A DNA stretch of 15,553 nt. Source: CBDUBU01 sp965365465. GTDB taxonomy: Bacteria; Bacteroidota; Rhodothermia; Rhodothermales; DASSAV01. Shown piece after piece: positions 1 to 6,765 of the stretch. How positions within the stretch are numbered: position 1 is the stretch's first letter; every line of letters begins with the position of its first letter. The notes below the pieces were generated by a model. That model was not told the DNA's origin. It ran no database searches and worked only from the letters and a program-made list of their open reading frames with translations. Where the stretch lies: NCBI GenBank assembly GCA_965365465.1, contig CBDUBU010000067.1, positions 1-15,553 on the forward strand. The letters are read 5' to 3'. Made by a program: the position numbers and the translations under genes.

Positions 1-1
1 C

Positions 2-781
2 AATGCCCGAGTTGCTGTAGAAACGTTCCATTCTACACCGGAATTGGCTTACGCTGCCATTGACATGTCAAATGCTTACCCTTACCGGGCAAAGCAGGTA
101 CGGCGAGGCTTTGCCTTGCTTGACCGTAGCCGTGTTATGATTCAGGACGAGATAACACCGCTTGGATTTACCACTTCGGTGCGATGGGGCATGGTTACGC
201 CCGCCGATATCACATTAGCGGGGAAGCAAGCGCTCCTGGTTCAGGATGGCGATACCCTCGTAGCTGAGATCCTGGAGCCAGAGTGGGCGCAGTTTGAGAC
301 GCTTTCAACAGATCCCGGCGGCAAGGAATCCAGCAATGAGGGTACTTCTATGCTGGCTGTTCGGCTTAGAACTGAGACGGATGTGCCCCTCACGCTGACG
401 GTGCTTCTGACGCCAGAGATGGAAGGCGCCTCCATGCTGCCATCTCCCTCGTTCCGGCCTCTGGGGCCTGCGAGCACGGACGCAGAAACTAGCGCCTTAC
501 CTGAAAGCTTCCTCTTATATGGGAATTATCCCAACCCATTCAATCCAACCACCACCATTCATTTCAGTTTGCCTGAACCTGCGCATGTATCTGTAGATGT
601 CTACGATATTTTAGGACGCCATGTATCAGGGGCTCCCGCGCAACGCTTTGATGCTGGATCTGACATAGGCATTGTGCTTGATGCTTCCGCGTTGCCATCG
701 GGAATCTACTTCTACCGATTGACGGCAGTGACTGCTTCCAAGACGATCTCGGCTACGCGGCGCATGGCGCTTCTGCGCTAA
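2..781 (+). CDS. Heparinase II/III-like secreted protein with T9SS type A sorting domain (5' truncated)
   Basis: The reading frame is open to the left edge, so this is the last 259 residues of a larger protein. The N-terminal half visible here (about residues 1-135) resembles the C-terminal beta-sandwich of heparinase II/III-type polysaccharide lyases: a VRRGFALLDRSRVMIQDE stretch, then VRWGM, then a short substituted-sugar-like beta pattern (AGKQALLVQDGDTL). The last 93 or so residues are a clear secretion sorting domain: FLLYGNYPNPFNPTTTI, then VDVYDILGRHV, then LPSGIYFYRL, ending in a short basic tail. Known members of this domain family direct export through the type IX system and are removed at the cell surface. 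I infer an extracellular or surface polysaccharide-degrading enzyme. The catalytic domain lies outside the window, so the lyase assignment is tentative; the sorting domain is firm. Confidence 0.72.
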   Translation, partial: NARVAVETFHSTPELAYAAIDMSNAYPYRAKQVRRGFALLDRSRVMIQDEITPLGFTTSVRWGMVTPADITLAGKQALLVQDGDTLVAEILEPEWAQFETLSTDPGGKESSNEGTSMLAVRLRTETDVPLTLTVLLTPEMEGASMLPSPSFRPLGPASTDAETSALPESFLLYGNYPNPFNPTTTIHFSLPEPAHVSVDVYDILGRHVSGAPAQRFDAGSDIGIVLDASALPSGIYFYRLTAVTASKTISATRRMALLR

Positions 782-852
782 TGGAATGTCGGCTATAACC
801 TTTCTCGTAATTCTGAAAATACCAGGAAACGGTCTTGACGTGGTGCATGAAG

Positions 853-887
853 ATAAAATGCCCTCTCTAAAGAGATTTAGAGAGGGC
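853..887 (-). terminator. Intrinsic terminator downstream of tRNA-Arg
   Basis: A perfect 12-bp inverted repeat (arms GCCCTCTCTAAA at 860-871 and its complement at 876-887) encloses a GAGA/TCTC tetraloop. Read on the minus strand it is followed by ATTTTATCT, a short U-rich run. It sits 13 bases beyond the 3' end of the minus-strand tRNA-Arg, the expected place for its terminator. On the plus strand the hairpin is followed by AAAACC, so it should not terminate well for the upstream secreted-protein gene. Confidence 0.75.
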
Positions 888-900
888 AAAACCTGAAGGG

Positions 901-974
901 CGCGCTTGGAGGGATTCGAACCCCCGGCCTTTGGAACCGGAATCCAACGCTCTATCCAACTGAGCTACAAGCGC
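901..974 (-). tRNA. tRNA-Arg (anticodon CCG)
   Basis: The minus strand folds as a full cloverleaf. The 7-bp acceptor stem is GCGCTTG/CAAGCGC (968-974 with 902-908). The D arm is GCTC-AGTTGGATA-GAGC. The anticodon arm is TTGGA-TTCCGGT-TCCAA, placing CCG at positions 34-36. The variable loop has 5 nt, and the T arm is GGGGG-TTCGAAT-CCCTC with one G-U pair. The discriminator base is G and CCA is not encoded, so it must be added after transcription. The anticodon reads CGG arginine codons. The gene stands alone with its own promoter and terminator. Confidence 0.97.
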
Positions 975-982
975 GTAACAAA

Positions 983-1014
983 CAAATATAGTAAAGAAAA
1001 GAAGGTTCGGTCAA
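983..1014 (-). promoter_or_regulatory. Promoter of tRNA-Arg, Bacteroidota-type
   Basis: On the minus strand TTGACC (1009-1014) is followed by TATATTTG (983-990). From TTG to the TATATTTG box the spacing is 21 nt, within the range reported for Bacteroidetes promoters of form TTG...TAnnTTTG. It also reads as TTGACC-18 nt-TATATT in the classical sense. The predicted start point falls only a few bases before the mature tRNA 5' end at 974, which fits a short-leader tRNA transcript. Confidence 0.8.
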
Positions 1015-1118
1015 GTATGTTTGCAGTCCGGCGCCGGTGTATGAAGTGTGCTTTGGTGTCAGAGGGAGCTATACGCACGACTTTAAGATGCCTGTAAGCA
1101 GAAATAAAACGTAGTTAT

Positions 1119-2123
1119 ATGTCCGACACTGAAGATTCACGCAGCGGCAAACGGGTGCTTTTTGATCCGTGGGATCGCCGTGGAGAGATTCCTCTGAACG
1201 GTTTTCTCGAACGGAACCAGTTTCCGCCGCTTTTTTCGGCAGTGATGGCGCTCATACTGGCTTTCATATTTTTTCAGGTGGTAATCAGCCCACTTGCCGT
1301 CCTCCTTATGCTGGCGGCGAAAGGGATTCCACTCAGGGACATGGTGCGTGCGCTGGGGGAGGTGATAGAGCAGGAGCCGGGAGTATTTCTGGGCGCGAAC
1401 ACGATAGGTCAGGTGTTCGGGCTTGCTGCGCCGGCCATCGTCTTTGCACGACTGCATTCAGCGCGCAACAATGCTTTTTTGAGACTACGTAAGAGTGACC
1501 CTGCACTTTTAGGAATAGCAGTGTGTGGATTGATTGCGCTGATTCCGGTGGTTCAATGGTTGGGCTTTGTCAACGAAAGCATCCCGCTGCCGGAATCGCT
1601 CCGCGCATTTGAGCAATCGCAGTTAGAGTTGATTGAGCGGTTGCTGACCCACGATGCTTCCGTATTCCTGACGCTTGCGGCCCTGGCTATTACACCCGCC
1701 ATCTGCGAAGAACTGATTTTTAGGGGCTATGTGCAGCGGCAGGCAGAGCGCCGTTTCGGGGCTGTCGGAGGAATACTTTTTTCAGGAATTATATTCGGCC
1801 TTTATCATCTGCGTCTTTCGCAGGTAATTCCGCTCTGTGTGTTGGGGATTTACCTGGGATATGTCGTATGGAGAACAGGTAGTCTGTGGCCGGCTATAAT
1901 CGTTCATTTTTTAAACAACGCGTTAGCAGTTGTACTGTCAAAGTACATATCTGCCAACCCCGAAATAGGCGCTGTCGATCTGGAAAACATAAGTGTACCG
2001 TGGTACCTTGTTGCAGCGGGTATGGTCTTTTTTGGAATAACTGTGTACTTCATGGAACAACGGGCGCAAATACGCTTGCTAGGGAATAAAAATTCCGGTA
2101 CAGGTAACATCGAAGCATTGTAA
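1119..2123 (+). CDS. CPBP/CAAX-type intramembrane metalloprotease
   Basis: The 334-residue polytopic protein has about eight hydrophobic segments (roughly 38-68, 92-112, 130-152, 181-198, 214-230, 234-252, 255-276, 294-312). It carries the three signature motifs of the CAAX protease/bacteriocin-processing (Abi, Rce1-like) family: EELIFRG at 197-203, FGLYH at 226-230 and HFLNN at 263-267. In the family the paired glutamates and the two histidines form the intramembrane active site, and all are present here, so it should be catalytically competent. The N-terminal 35 residues are charged and probably cytoplasmic. The start is the ATG at 1119; no good ribosome-binding site precedes it. It lies 16 bases before the DUF2007 gene, so the two are probably co-transcribed, with cdsA possibly third. 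The substrate cannot be told from sequence. Confidence 0.9.
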   Translation: MSDTEDSRSGKRVLFDPWDRRGEIPLNGFLERNQFPPLFSAVMALILAFIFFQVVISPLAVLLMLAAKGIPLRDMVRALGEVIEQEPGVFLGANTIGQVFGLAAPAIVFARLHSARNNAFLRLRKSDPALLGIAVCGLIALIPVVQWLGFVNESIPLPESLRAFEQSQLELIERLLTHDASVFLTLAALAITPAICEELIFRGYVQRQAERRFGAVGGILFSGIIFGLYHLRLSQVIPLCVLGIYLGYVVWRTGSLWPAIIVHFLNNALAVVLSKYISANPEIGAVDLENISVPWYLVAAGMVFFGITVYFMEQRAQIRLLGNKNSGTGNIEAL

Positions 2124-2139
2124 GCCAGGTAACAAACAG

Positions 2140-2514
2140 ATGAACAAAGAAAGCTTTGAAGAGTGGGTCGTGGTTTTCACGAGTGGGACTGACTATGAAG
2201 CCGACATTGTACGGGATCGCCTGGATGATTCAGGGATTCCTGCTGTAGTTCTGACCCACCGAGATCATGCGTTTAATCTGACGGTTGGAGATTTATCCGG
2301 AGCGCATGTGCTGGTGCCGCCGGAGCGTCTTGACGATGCAATCGAACTTCTGGAAGCTGAACTTCCGACAGATCGTGAACTTGATGCAGCAGCAATGTCT
2401 GCGGATCCGGTTGCACCGCCCGCGCACGGAGCGCGTGAAGAGGCTATGCTGGATTCAGGGATTGAAGAAATCAATCTCACGGTTCCTGATGAGGACGATG
2501 ATGAGCAGCCTTGA
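2140..2514 (+). CDS. DUF2007-domain small protein
   Basis: This is a soluble 124-residue protein. Residues 8-75 match the DUF2007 (putative signal-transducing) fold: a WVVVFTSGTDYEADIVRDRL strand-helix unit, SGIPAVVL, then GAHVLVPPERLDDAIELLE. The family is a small ferredoxin-like, ACT/P-II-like module of unproven function. The rest (about 80-124) is an acidic, probably disordered tail ending in DEDDDEQP. No signal peptide or membrane segment is seen. It follows the CPBP protease by 16 bases and precedes cdsA by about 110 bases, suggesting a membrane-related regulatory role, which is inference from context only. Confidence 0.82.
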   Translation: MNKESFEEWVVVFTSGTDYEADIVRDRLDDSGIPAVVLTHRDHAFNLTVGDLSGAHVLVPPERLDDAIELLEAELPTDRELDAAAMSADPVAPPAHGAREEAMLDSGIEEINLTVPDEDDDEQP

Positions 2515-2552
2515 CCCGGCCGACACAGTCTTGATAGGATGGCTTCGATTTT

Positions 2553-2580
2553 CTTTGTAGCGGAGCTTTGTGCTACAAAG
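2553..2580 (+). promoter_or_regulatory. Stem-loop in the cdsA leader
   Basis: A perfect 9-bp inverted repeat, CTTTGTAGC (2553-2561) and GCTACAAAG (2572-2580), encloses a 10-nt loop. It lies between the DUF2007 gene and the preferred cdsA start. No U-run follows on either strand, so it is not a standard intrinsic terminator. It could be a processing or translation-control structure, or an attenuating stem. The alternative GTG start of cdsA at 2570 would fall inside it. Confidence 0.4.
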
Positions 2581-2605
2581 GCTTATAACAATAGATTTTC
2601 GTTTC

Positions 2606-2612
2606 AGGAGGG
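2606..2612 (+). promoter_or_regulatory. Strong ribosome-binding site that sets the cdsA start
   Basis: AGGAGGG lies 11 bases before a TTG codon at 2624 that is in frame with cdsA. It is the strongest Shine-Dalgarno match in a window whose genes mostly lack one. It supports TTG 2624 over the upstream in-frame GTG at 2570. Confidence 0.65.
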
Positions 2613-2623
2613 TAAAGAATCCG

Positions 2624-3442
2624 TTGTCAAACGCTTCGTTGCGTATTCTGACCGGCATCGTGGGGGGTGCTCTGGTGCTGGGGCTGACCTATGTGGGAGG
2701 CTGGGCTTTCGGGCTTTTCGTAGCGGTGATCTCGTTGCTGGCTCAGTATGAGTTGTATCGGCTTATGGAGGCAGGCGGGTTAAGACCGTCGCGGGCAGCC
2801 GGGCTAATCATCGGAGGCCTGCTGGCAGTCCGGTTGCTGGTTCCTCTAGCCATGCCATTTGCCTTAGTTGGAGCGCTCGGCCTGATAGCGCTAAACCCAT
2901 TCGGGCGTGAATCTTCGGCTCCGCTTCAGAGCCTCTCCGCTACACTGTTTGGCGTCATCTACCCCACTTTTCTTTTGACCTTCCTGATCGATTTGCGTGA
3001 GGCCCAAGGTTTGTTCGTGGACAACCTGGGAGCGTTTTATCTTACCCTATCCGTCCTTTTACTGATCTGGTCGACCGATACGTTTGCTTACTATGTTGGA
3101 AAAAGCATTGGCAAACATCCACTGGCGCCTCGTGTTTCGCCAAAAAAGACATGGGAGGGATCTATAGGAGGGGCAGTAGGAGCAGTAATTATTGCTATCG
3201 TGCTGAAACTCACACTGCTGGATTTTCTTGAATGGATTCATGTAATCATGCTAGCGTTGATATGCGGCATTGTGAGTCAATTAGGAGATCTGGCTGAGAG
3301 CTGGATGAAGCGCTCGGTGGGAGCAAAGGATTCCGGAAGCCTGCTTCCCGGTCATGGAGGATTTCTGGACCGTTTCGACGCGCTTATTCTTGCAGCGCCT
3401 CTGGTATACCTTTATTTGTTTTACGTGACGCAGATCTATTGA
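2624..3442 (+). CDS. cdsA: Phosphatidate cytidylyltransferase (CDP-diglyceride synthase)
   Basis: CdsA makes CDP-diacylglycerol from phosphatidate and CTP at the inner membrane, the branch point for all phospholipids. The protein (272 residues from TTG 2624) is highly hydrophobic. It has the family signature near its C terminus (about 226-252): SWMKRSVGAKDSGSLLPGHG followed by GFLDRFD, including the K-D and D-R-x-D residues that bind Mg2+ and substrate. An upstream TDTFAYYVGK...GKHP...SPKKTWEGSIGG block is also typical. Length fits the usual 260-280. I prefer TTG 2624 because AGGAGGG precedes it; a GTG at 2570 would add 18 residues and sits in a hairpin. It ends 9 bases from the convergent flippase-like gene, with no room for a separate terminator. 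Confidence 0.96.
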   Translation: MSNASLRILTGIVGGALVLGLTYVGGWAFGLFVAVISLLAQYELYRLMEAGGLRPSRAAGLIIGGLLAVRLLVPLAMPFALVGALGLIALNPFGRESSAPLQSLSATLFGVIYPTFLLTFLIDLREAQGLFVDNLGAFYLTLSVLLLIWSTDTFAYYVGKSIGKHPLAPRVSPKKTWEGSIGGAVGAVIIAIVLKLTLLDFLEWIHVIMLALICGIVSQLGDLAESWMKRSVGAKDSGSLLPGHGGFLDRFDALILAAPLVYLYLFYVTQIY

Positions 3443-3451
3443 TGTGGAGTG

Positions 3452-4576
3452 CTACCGGGAAAGCGGGGCTGCAGGAACCGGGGTTTCGTCATCTTTTCCA
3501 AATTCTTCTTCACTCTGATGCTGTTGCGCCGTAATCGTATTGTTTCGGAGCGAGCGAATGCTGGTCCCTTGCAGCATAAGACAGATGAACCCTGTCAGAA
3601 TGTAGAGAAGCATCTGTGCGCCGTGGGTGAGCACGGCATAGGTGGCAGCAGGAGCAACAGCAACACCAAAAAGATGAACCAGGGTCTGGCGTGTGATATA
3701 GTGGTAGGAACCGGCGCCTCCTGGCGATGGGATAACCACACCAACGGCTCCTAAAATCATAATGCCCCACGCATCTACTAGAGAAAGGCTGTAGGTTTCC
3801 GTCATGTTCAACATGACGAGTGGGAGGTAAGCAGCCAGTAAATAACAAAACCAGATCAGGAAGGTGCTCACGGCGATGCCTGGTCGCCTTTTGGCCCGAA
3901 GAAGGGTAAGAAGCCCATCCTTGAAGGATTCAAGAACCGGATCAATGTGCTTTGTCCATAACTGTTTGAGCATCGAGTCGTGCGTGAGGAACTGCCGGTA
4001 GACCAGTAGAATCAAAACGGCGACCAACACCCCAAGCCCGACCATCGCTATGAACGGGATTGCACCGAGCCAACTGGCGATAGGATCGATGAAAAGGCGT
4101 TTGATGATTCCGAAGCGGTCAAGAAACAAAACGCCTACGCTAACCAGTGAAATAAAGAGCACCAAAACATCCAGGATGCGTTCTACGACTACTGTTCCGA
4201 GGACGCTGCTGAAACGCAGCCGCTCCCGCGCCGCCATGTTTGCTGAGCGGGCTATTTCTCCGAGGCGCGGCGCCGCATAGTTAACCATATAACCAATCAT
4301 CACTGAATAGAAAGCAGTTTTGGTAGATAACTGCGGTTTGCTTCGGCTCGACGGTTGTGTTGGAAGTGCTTCGAGTAACAGGATCCATCGCCATGCGCGT
4401 AACCAGTGCGCAAATAAGATGATAAAGACAAGTGGTATGAGCCAGGTGTAGTCAGCTTCTTTAATGGCGCTGCCGATAACCCTGAACTCTACCCCGCGAA
4501 GGGCAAAGTAGAGCAAAACCCCGGCAAGGATAAAACTACCGATTTGCACCAGTGTGGTGCGGAGGCGTGGAGACAC
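3452..4576 (-). CDS. Flippase-like membrane protein, LPG synthase TM family
   Basis: This 374-residue multi-pass protein belongs to the lysylphosphatidylglycerol synthase transmembrane family (the flippase part of MprF; AglD2/UPF0104-like). Recognisable landmarks are GYMVNYAAPRLGEIARS at 95-111, VVVERILDVL at 129-138 and VIPSPGGAGSYHYI at 281-294. It lacks the soluble aminoacyl-transferase domain of MprF. About 35 C-terminal residues (340-374) form a polar, probably cytoplasmic tail. The start is GTG at 4576, with GGAAG five bases upstream; no in-frame ATG precedes it before a stop. It is downstream of the LolA-like gene but separated by a likely terminator. Family members move or anchor lipid-linked groups; the substrate here is unknown. 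It lies tail to tail with cdsA. Confidence 0.88.
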   Translation of the reverse strand: MSPRLRTTLVQIGSFILAGVLLYFALRGVEFRVIGSAIKEADYTWLIPLVFIILFAHWLRAWRWILLLEALPTQPSSRSKPQLSTKTAFYSVMIGYMVNYAAPRLGEIARSANMAARERLRFSSVLGTVVVERILDVLVLFISLVSVGVLFLDRFGIIKRLFIDPIASWLGAIPFIAMVGLGVLVAVLILLVYRQFLTHDSMLKQLWTKHIDPVLESFKDGLLTLLRAKRRPGIAVSTFLIWFCYLLAAYLPLVMLNMTETYSLSLVDAWGIMILGAVGVVIPSPGGAGSYHYITRQTLVHLFGVAVAPAATYAVLTHGAQMLLYILTGFICLMLQGTSIRSLRNNTITAQQHQSEEEFGKDDETPVPAAPLSR

Positions 4577-4702
4577 AAAGCTTCCAGTTGAGTGATGAGC
4601 TTAGAATATAGCGAAGAGAGTCGCTGCCTGTACTCTTCACCTCGACGCAAGATCGTGGTTACAGAGGATTCAAATCCGTACACAGGCTGCAAATCTAACT
4701 GG

Positions 4703-4729
4703 AAAAACACAAAGCGGATCTTTGTGTTT
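4703..4729 (-). terminator. Probable intrinsic terminator after the LolA-like gene
   Basis: A perfect 10-bp inverted repeat (AAACACAAAG at 4705-4714, CTTTGTGTTT at 4720-4729) has a 5-nt loop. On the minus strand its 3' arm runs into five consecutive T residues (4707-4703). It begins 8 bases past the stop codon of the LolA-like gene. The stem has only three G-C pairs, so it may be a weak terminator. Confidence 0.5.
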
Positions 4730-4736
4730 CAAGCGA

Positions 4737-5390
4737 TCATGATCTCAGATCAACTACCTCAGCGTTGTCAGGGGGAGTGAAAACAAATGTGCTGCGGCTG
4801 ATTTGCGGATTCAAATCTATATTTCTAAGGGAAAACAGCATGGTAGTTTCATTCATATCTACCACCTCAAGACGGGTAATGACCGTGTCGCTGTCTCGAA
4901 CCCATAGTGTGACCTGGCTATAAAACGAATCCTGATTTTTTGGCTTAAGCCGCAAGAGGTAATGCTTCTGTCCGCTGATCACTTCTTCCTGTGAGGCTGT
5001 CACCGAATAGCGTTCGGAATAGTTAAAAAAGAAATCGTTTATGTCAAACGCAGTCTCATCGTCTACCTTGTTGTTGATGAGCACCTGTTTCTCAGCCTTG
5101 TTGAAAATCCAGGTAACACTGCCATCAGTCACAAGGGTTTGTGTATCCGTCTCGATTCGGTACTTATCGCCCTGGAGCGTTAGCGTACCTGAAAATGATT
5201 CTTCTCCAGAACTGTAGGCGGAAGACATCGTCTGCGTGAATTCTGCCCGTAAGGCATCAATCGAATCATACTTTTCTTTTAGCCGCTTGATGACCTGGTC
5301 GCCGCTCTGAGCAAATGCGTTGGAGTGTCCAATAAAGAGAACGGCGCAAAGGGAAACGTATATCGGAACGCGAAAGAATTGCATATGCAT
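4737..5390 (-). CDS. LolA-like periplasmic lipoprotein carrier
   Basis: The 217-residue secreted protein has an N-terminal signal peptide (hydrophobic core about 8-22, probable cleavage after AFA at 25-27). The mature part has the LolA/LppC beta-barrel pattern: an opening helix VIKRLKEKYDSIDALRAEFTQ (31-51), then FSGTLTLQGDKYRIE (66-80), TLVTDGSVTWIFN (85-97), and a C-terminal STFVFTPPDNAEVVD (200-214). LolA carries lipoproteins across the periplasm from LolCDE to the outer membrane. Start ATG 5390 begins MHMQ; the second ATG at 5384 is also possible. It is downstream of thpR by 232 bases, with dyad sequences between, so it may have its own promoter. FCB organisms often encode several LolA-like paralogues, so I do not assign the symbol lolA. 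Confidence 0.88.
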   Translation of the reverse strand: MHMQFFRVPIYVSLCAVLFIGHSNAFAQSGDQVIKRLKEKYDSIDALRAEFTQTMSSAYSSGEESFSGTLTLQGDKYRIETDTQTLVTDGSVTWIFNKAEKQVLINNKVDDETAFDINDFFFNYSERYSVTASQEEVISGQKHYLLRLKPKNQDSFYSQVTLWVRDSDTVITRLEVVDMNETTMLFSLRNIDLNPQISRSTFVFTPPDNAEVVDLRS

Positions 5391-5622
5391 GACTGGTGCA
5401 AAGCCCGTGAAAATGAATGATTAAAGGAGTAATCGCCTTTAAAAGGCTGCATCGTTATGAACGGCAATTACCGTTCCTGCTTGTCCCGGAAGAGGGTATG
5501 GAAAAATCCATTGAACCGCGAACGGGCTTTTTAACTTACCGAGGGCAGTCAGGTGCCCGCGCTCGCTAACTGTTTGTGTTGTGATAATTCCAATTCAGAT
5601 AAAGAGGATCTGAAGATGTATA
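5391..5622. promoter_or_regulatory. Intergenic region with two dyads upstream of the LolA-like gene
   Basis: No convincing gene lies in these 232 bases. Two perfect inverted repeats occur: TTAAAGG-N8-CCTTTAA at 5421-5442 and GAACGG-N6-CCGTTC at 5459-5476. A second GAACGG copy (5520-5525) followed by GCTTTTTAA could pair alternatively with CCGTTC on the plus strand. A further GGGCA...TGCCC pair lies at 5543-5558. The first dyad is 31 bases before the LolA-like start, where an operator or leader structure would be expected. I could not assign a confident promoter. Confidence 0.35.
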
Positions 5623-6177
5623 TCAAGAGGCAGGGGACAGTTTGTAAGAAGACAGCTTCTTATGAATAGCGCCAGCAGATGAAAGGGTGCTTTCGTAAAG
5701 ATGAAACTCGGACACGAGAAAAGGTTGGATTGCGGATGCATCGTACCCTGCAAAGAAGGCATCGATGTTTTTTGTCCGGGCGCCTTTCTGGCGTGCAAGT
5801 GTGATATGGGGCTGGAACGGCTTATTGTCCGGCGGGAATCCTATTTGCTGTAGAGCCTGCTGGATGTTTTGTTGCAGGCGAAAAAACTCATGGCATGCTT
5901 CCAGGCGCAGGATAATGACGCGAGGATTCTTCCGTGATGGAAAGGCATCGATAGCGCCGGTGTGAAGCGTAAATCTTTGGGCTTCAATCTCTTTGAGCGT
6001 GCGTTGAACAAGAGAAAAATGTTCAGGATCGGTATCGCCCAGGAAGCGTAATGTTATGTGATACTGCTGGCGGGGAGTCCATCGCACGGCAAGAGCAGGA
6101 TTGATCAGGCCGGCTAATTGTGCCTTGACGGGCTCATGCAAATCGATAGCCGTGAAGAGGCGAATCAAACCTGACAT
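5623..6177 (-). CDS. thpR: RNA 2',3'-cyclic phosphodiesterase (2H phosphoesterase)
   Basis: This family (LigT/ThpR) opens 2',3'-cyclic phosphates at RNA ends and can reversibly join tRNA halves through 2'-5' linkages in vitro. The 184-residue protein has both H-x-T motifs of the 2H superfamily: HITL at 40-43 and HITLAR at 124-129. The usual RLFTAIDL opening (6-13), WTPRQQYHITLRFLGD (33-48) and FHLYES near the C terminus (158-163) are also present. Length matches the family (about 175-190). Start is ATG 6177; no clear Shine-Dalgarno. It is transcribed away from the YpsA-like gene, 48 bases apart, so they may share a promoter region. Confidence 0.95.
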   Translation of the reverse strand: MSGLIRLFTAIDLHEPVKAQLAGLINPALAVRWTPRQQYHITLRFLGDTDPEHFSLVQRTLKEIEAQRFTLHTGAIDAFPSRKNPRVIILRLEACHEFFRLQQNIQQALQQIGFPPDNKPFQPHITLARQKGARTKNIDAFFAGYDASAIQPFLVSEFHLYESTLSSAGAIHKKLSSYKLSPAS

Positions 6178-6225
6178 ACAGATCCATTAAAGAAGGGAAA
6201 AAAGAACTTATCACGCCGGTCAATC

Positions 6226-6705
6226 ATGCTGGAGAAGATAATAACGGGAGGACAAACAGGCGTAGATCGCGCCGCCCTCGATGCTGCAATGGCCTGCGGG
6301 TTTTCCGTAGGTGGCTGGTGTCCACGTGGGCGCCGCGCCGAGGACGGAGCCATTGATGAGAGGTACCCCCTGACGGAAACCAAAACCGAAGCCTATGAAG
6401 AGCGCACGAGGTGGAACGTGCGCGATAGCGATGCGACGCTGGCTATCGTTATGGAAACGTCTGTAGGAGGTACGAGGATTGCTCTGGAGGAGGCGCGTCA
6501 ACTGGGGAAGCCTGTTCTATCAGTTCAATCCAGGCTAGCGGATCCTGTGGCTCCGGTTATCGCATGGATAGATATGCACAGGATCAGGGTGCTCCACATT
6601 GCTGGTTCACGCGAGAGCGAAGATCCCGGTATCTATGAGGTTGCCTGCTCAATCGTCAAACAGTTGTTGAGCCGGCTTGGGCTATGCAAGCAAGGCGACG
6701 GGTAA
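6226..6705 (+). CDS. Circularly permuted YpsA-type SLOG protein (putative molybdenum carrier family)
   Basis: The 159-residue soluble protein matches the family annotated as putative molybdenum carrier, now classed as circularly permuted YpsA in the SLOG nucleotide/ligand-binding superfamily. Visible motifs are GGQTGVDRAALDAA (8-21), GGWCPRGRRAEDG (29-41), NVRDSDATLAI (64-74), a GGT loop at 81-83 and AGSRESEDPGIY (126-137). The early GGQTGxD and GGT loops are the expected ligand-binding sites. The real ligand is uncertain: the molybdenum name comes from a structural relative, while SLOG proteins as a class are proposed to sense nucleotide-derived signals. It diverges from thpR and converges on the small membrane protein gene. 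ATG 6226 has no good ribosome-binding site. Confidence 0.88.
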   Translation: MLEKIITGGQTGVDRAALDAAMACGFSVGGWCPRGRRAEDGAIDERYPLTETKTEAYEERTRWNVRDSDATLAIVMETSVGGTRIALEEARQLGKPVLSVQSRLADPVAPVIAWIDMHRIRVLHIAGSRESEDPGIYEVACSIVKQLLSRLGLCKQGDG

Positions 6706-6765
6706 TGCTGGGGGCCGGTTAAACTGACCTTTTGAGGAGCAAATAGCCGACGGAATCCTTGCCTG

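Noticed and set aside
906..1097. Plus-strand 63-codon frame beginning MEGFEPPAFG
   Set aside because: It runs antisense through the tRNA-Arg gene; this is the usual false translation of a tRNA complement.
4489..4710. Minus-strand 73-codon frame before the flippase-like gene
   Set aside because: Overlaps the start of a clear membrane-protein gene in another frame and has no recognisable features.
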